Source: Elysia chlorotica
Lineage: Eukaryota; Mollusca; Gastropoda; Plakobranchidae
Direction of reading: 5' to 3'
Length of the DNA: 64,000 nt
NCBI GenBank assembly: GCA_003991915.1
Contig: RQTK01000321.1
Coordinates: forward strand, 27,011-91,010
The position numbers and the translations under genes are program-made. The number at the start of each line of letters is the position of its first letter. Position 1 is the first letter of the stretch. Shown here piece by piece: positions 63,001-64,000 of the stretch. The notes below the pieces were generated by a model, which did not search any database, was not told the origin of the DNA, and worked only from the letters and a program-made list of their open reading frames with translations.

Positions 63001-64000
63001 AGAAAATTGAATGAAGACCCTCCAACCCCTTTCTGTCATTTTCTGTGTTTTTCCCTCTTCCAAAGATGTATGTGTGTACCTTTTCCACTTTAAATTTCTA
63101 TTTAAATGTCATTTTAGTTTTTTTTTTTCTACTCTTATGTCTATATAGACATATACATTTTATGTGTCATCATATTTCGAATTTTGAAGCCGTTTGACGG
63201 TTTAAGTAAGGTTTGGAGTTTGAATTGACAATGATGATACATATATATTGTAATCTATACTTTCTTTTCCTTCATGTTGTTGTGGGTTTGTGGTCATACA
63301 TTTTCTTTTTATTTAACCAACTGAATAATTTAATTTCCTCATGGTTGTGGTGGCTGTTGCTTTCTTGTAACTTGCATAATTTTTCTTTCTTTTCCTTTCT
63401 CTCATTTTTTAAAGCTTTGTGTATTTTTTATGCTTCTATTTTTTTTCCATTGTATAAACTGCAATGTACCAATTTTTGTCTAAAATTGTGGGGTGGGGGT
63501 CAAGGAAACTTTTAAATACGGAATTTTTTTTTTGTAATTGTACATTGAAAAAGAATGTTTATCTTCCATGGTATTTAGCAGTCTTGCTATATTAAATAAA
63601 AAAAGTGAATCCAAAAGTATACACTTTTGTTCATTAGTAATATTTTCTATTGTGTAGAACTAGATCATGAACATTGTGTGCTTTTAATACATCAAATGTA
63701 GATAGTATCATTGATCCCCCCCACCAAACTTCTTGAATTATTAAAGTTGATAATGTACACATTTCTGTATTCCCCCATGAATATTACGCAGAAAAACTGA
63801 AACTACTGGTCACACTTATTAAATTCTTTTTTCTATTATGCATGATGTATCCTCTAGTGACATCAATTTGTAGCTCATTGCTCATTTTTTGTGCAAAGTT
63901 CTATCACATTGCATATATAAAGGGGTTTTCTGTCTTTCAATCCTAATTTTTACTAAATGTCCTCCAAGAAATTATTGATAAAAATCATTTTCCTTGTGTG
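59635..64000 (+). other. 3' UTR and downstream flank of the twin-BTB gene
   Basis: Starts with the 57-bp minisatellite, then AT-rich sequence. An AATAAA at 62084-62089 is a candidate polyadenylation signal, and others occur to 63600. A minus-strand SINE lies near 62960. No further exon is recognisable. Confidence 0.45.
62800..62965 (-). mobile_element. tRNA-derived SINE copy, minus strand
   Basis: On the minus strand: head 'gggatagagctctgggcttc', B-box-like 'ggttcaatcc', then the body words 'tataatgtgaccagctgagc' and 'tggtatcctca'. Same family as the plus-strand copies. Confidence 0.7.

Overview
The window is animal genomic DNA, most likely from a mollusc and probably a gastropod. Short, well-conserved exons sit in long AT-rich introns with GT-AG boundaries. 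Short words such as TACATGTA and AGATCTAG recur. Long di-, tri- and tetranucleotide repeats and tRNA-derived SINEs are everywhere. There are no operons, ribosome binding sites or CRISPR arrays. One assembly gap of 302 N lies at 28246-28547. The phylum assignment is inference from sequence style and protein similarity, not from a marker gene.

Three protein-coding genes can be reconstructed exon by exon with matching splice phases. (1) Minus strand, 31672 down to 1764: an ionotropic glutamate receptor of the kainate/AMPA branch, 15 exons. It covers most of the amino-terminal domain, both halves of the ligand-binding domain, M1, pore loop, M3, M4 and a short tail. Its first exons (signal peptide and start of the amino-terminal domain) are not visible. 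One ligand-binding exon is missing, as a phase mismatch shows. One exon carries a frame-breaking 53-bp tandem duplication. (2) Minus strand, 39154 down to 33956: MAD2L1, the spindle-checkpoint HORMA protein, five exons, 200 residues, complete. (3) Plus strand, 41067 to 59634: a 22-exon gene for a 940-residue protein I cannot name. It has an N-terminal beta-rich segment with a GTW motif, a BTB-like module, a long helical middle, a second BTB module split by an acidic insert, a BACK-like helical part and a C-terminal UBA-like end. MAD2L1 and this gene are divergently transcribed from a 1.9-kb intergenic stretch.

The rest is introns and flanks with repeats: a recurrent tRNA-derived SINE family (about 175, 14260, 20395, 53712, 55290, 62960) and separate tRNA-like heads (10321, 18290). 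There are small non-autonomous DNA transposons (hAT-like at 52520-52882, piggyBac-like at 33228-33472, pogo/Tigger-like at 32308-32738, a foldback element at 38825-38969), minisatellites with units of 29, 38, 42 and 57 bp, and several local duplications.

The observations I rate highest are these. The receptor has Met at the pore Q/R site and His at the conserved ligand-pocket Tyr. Long complementary trinucleotide repeats flank an in-frame block of three receptor exons. The 53-bp duplication looks like two alleles stitched in tandem. The twin-BTB/UBA-like protein has no counterpart I can name. A 57-bp minisatellite copies the last codons and stop of that gene. A SINE copy has grown a 42-bp minisatellite inside itself.
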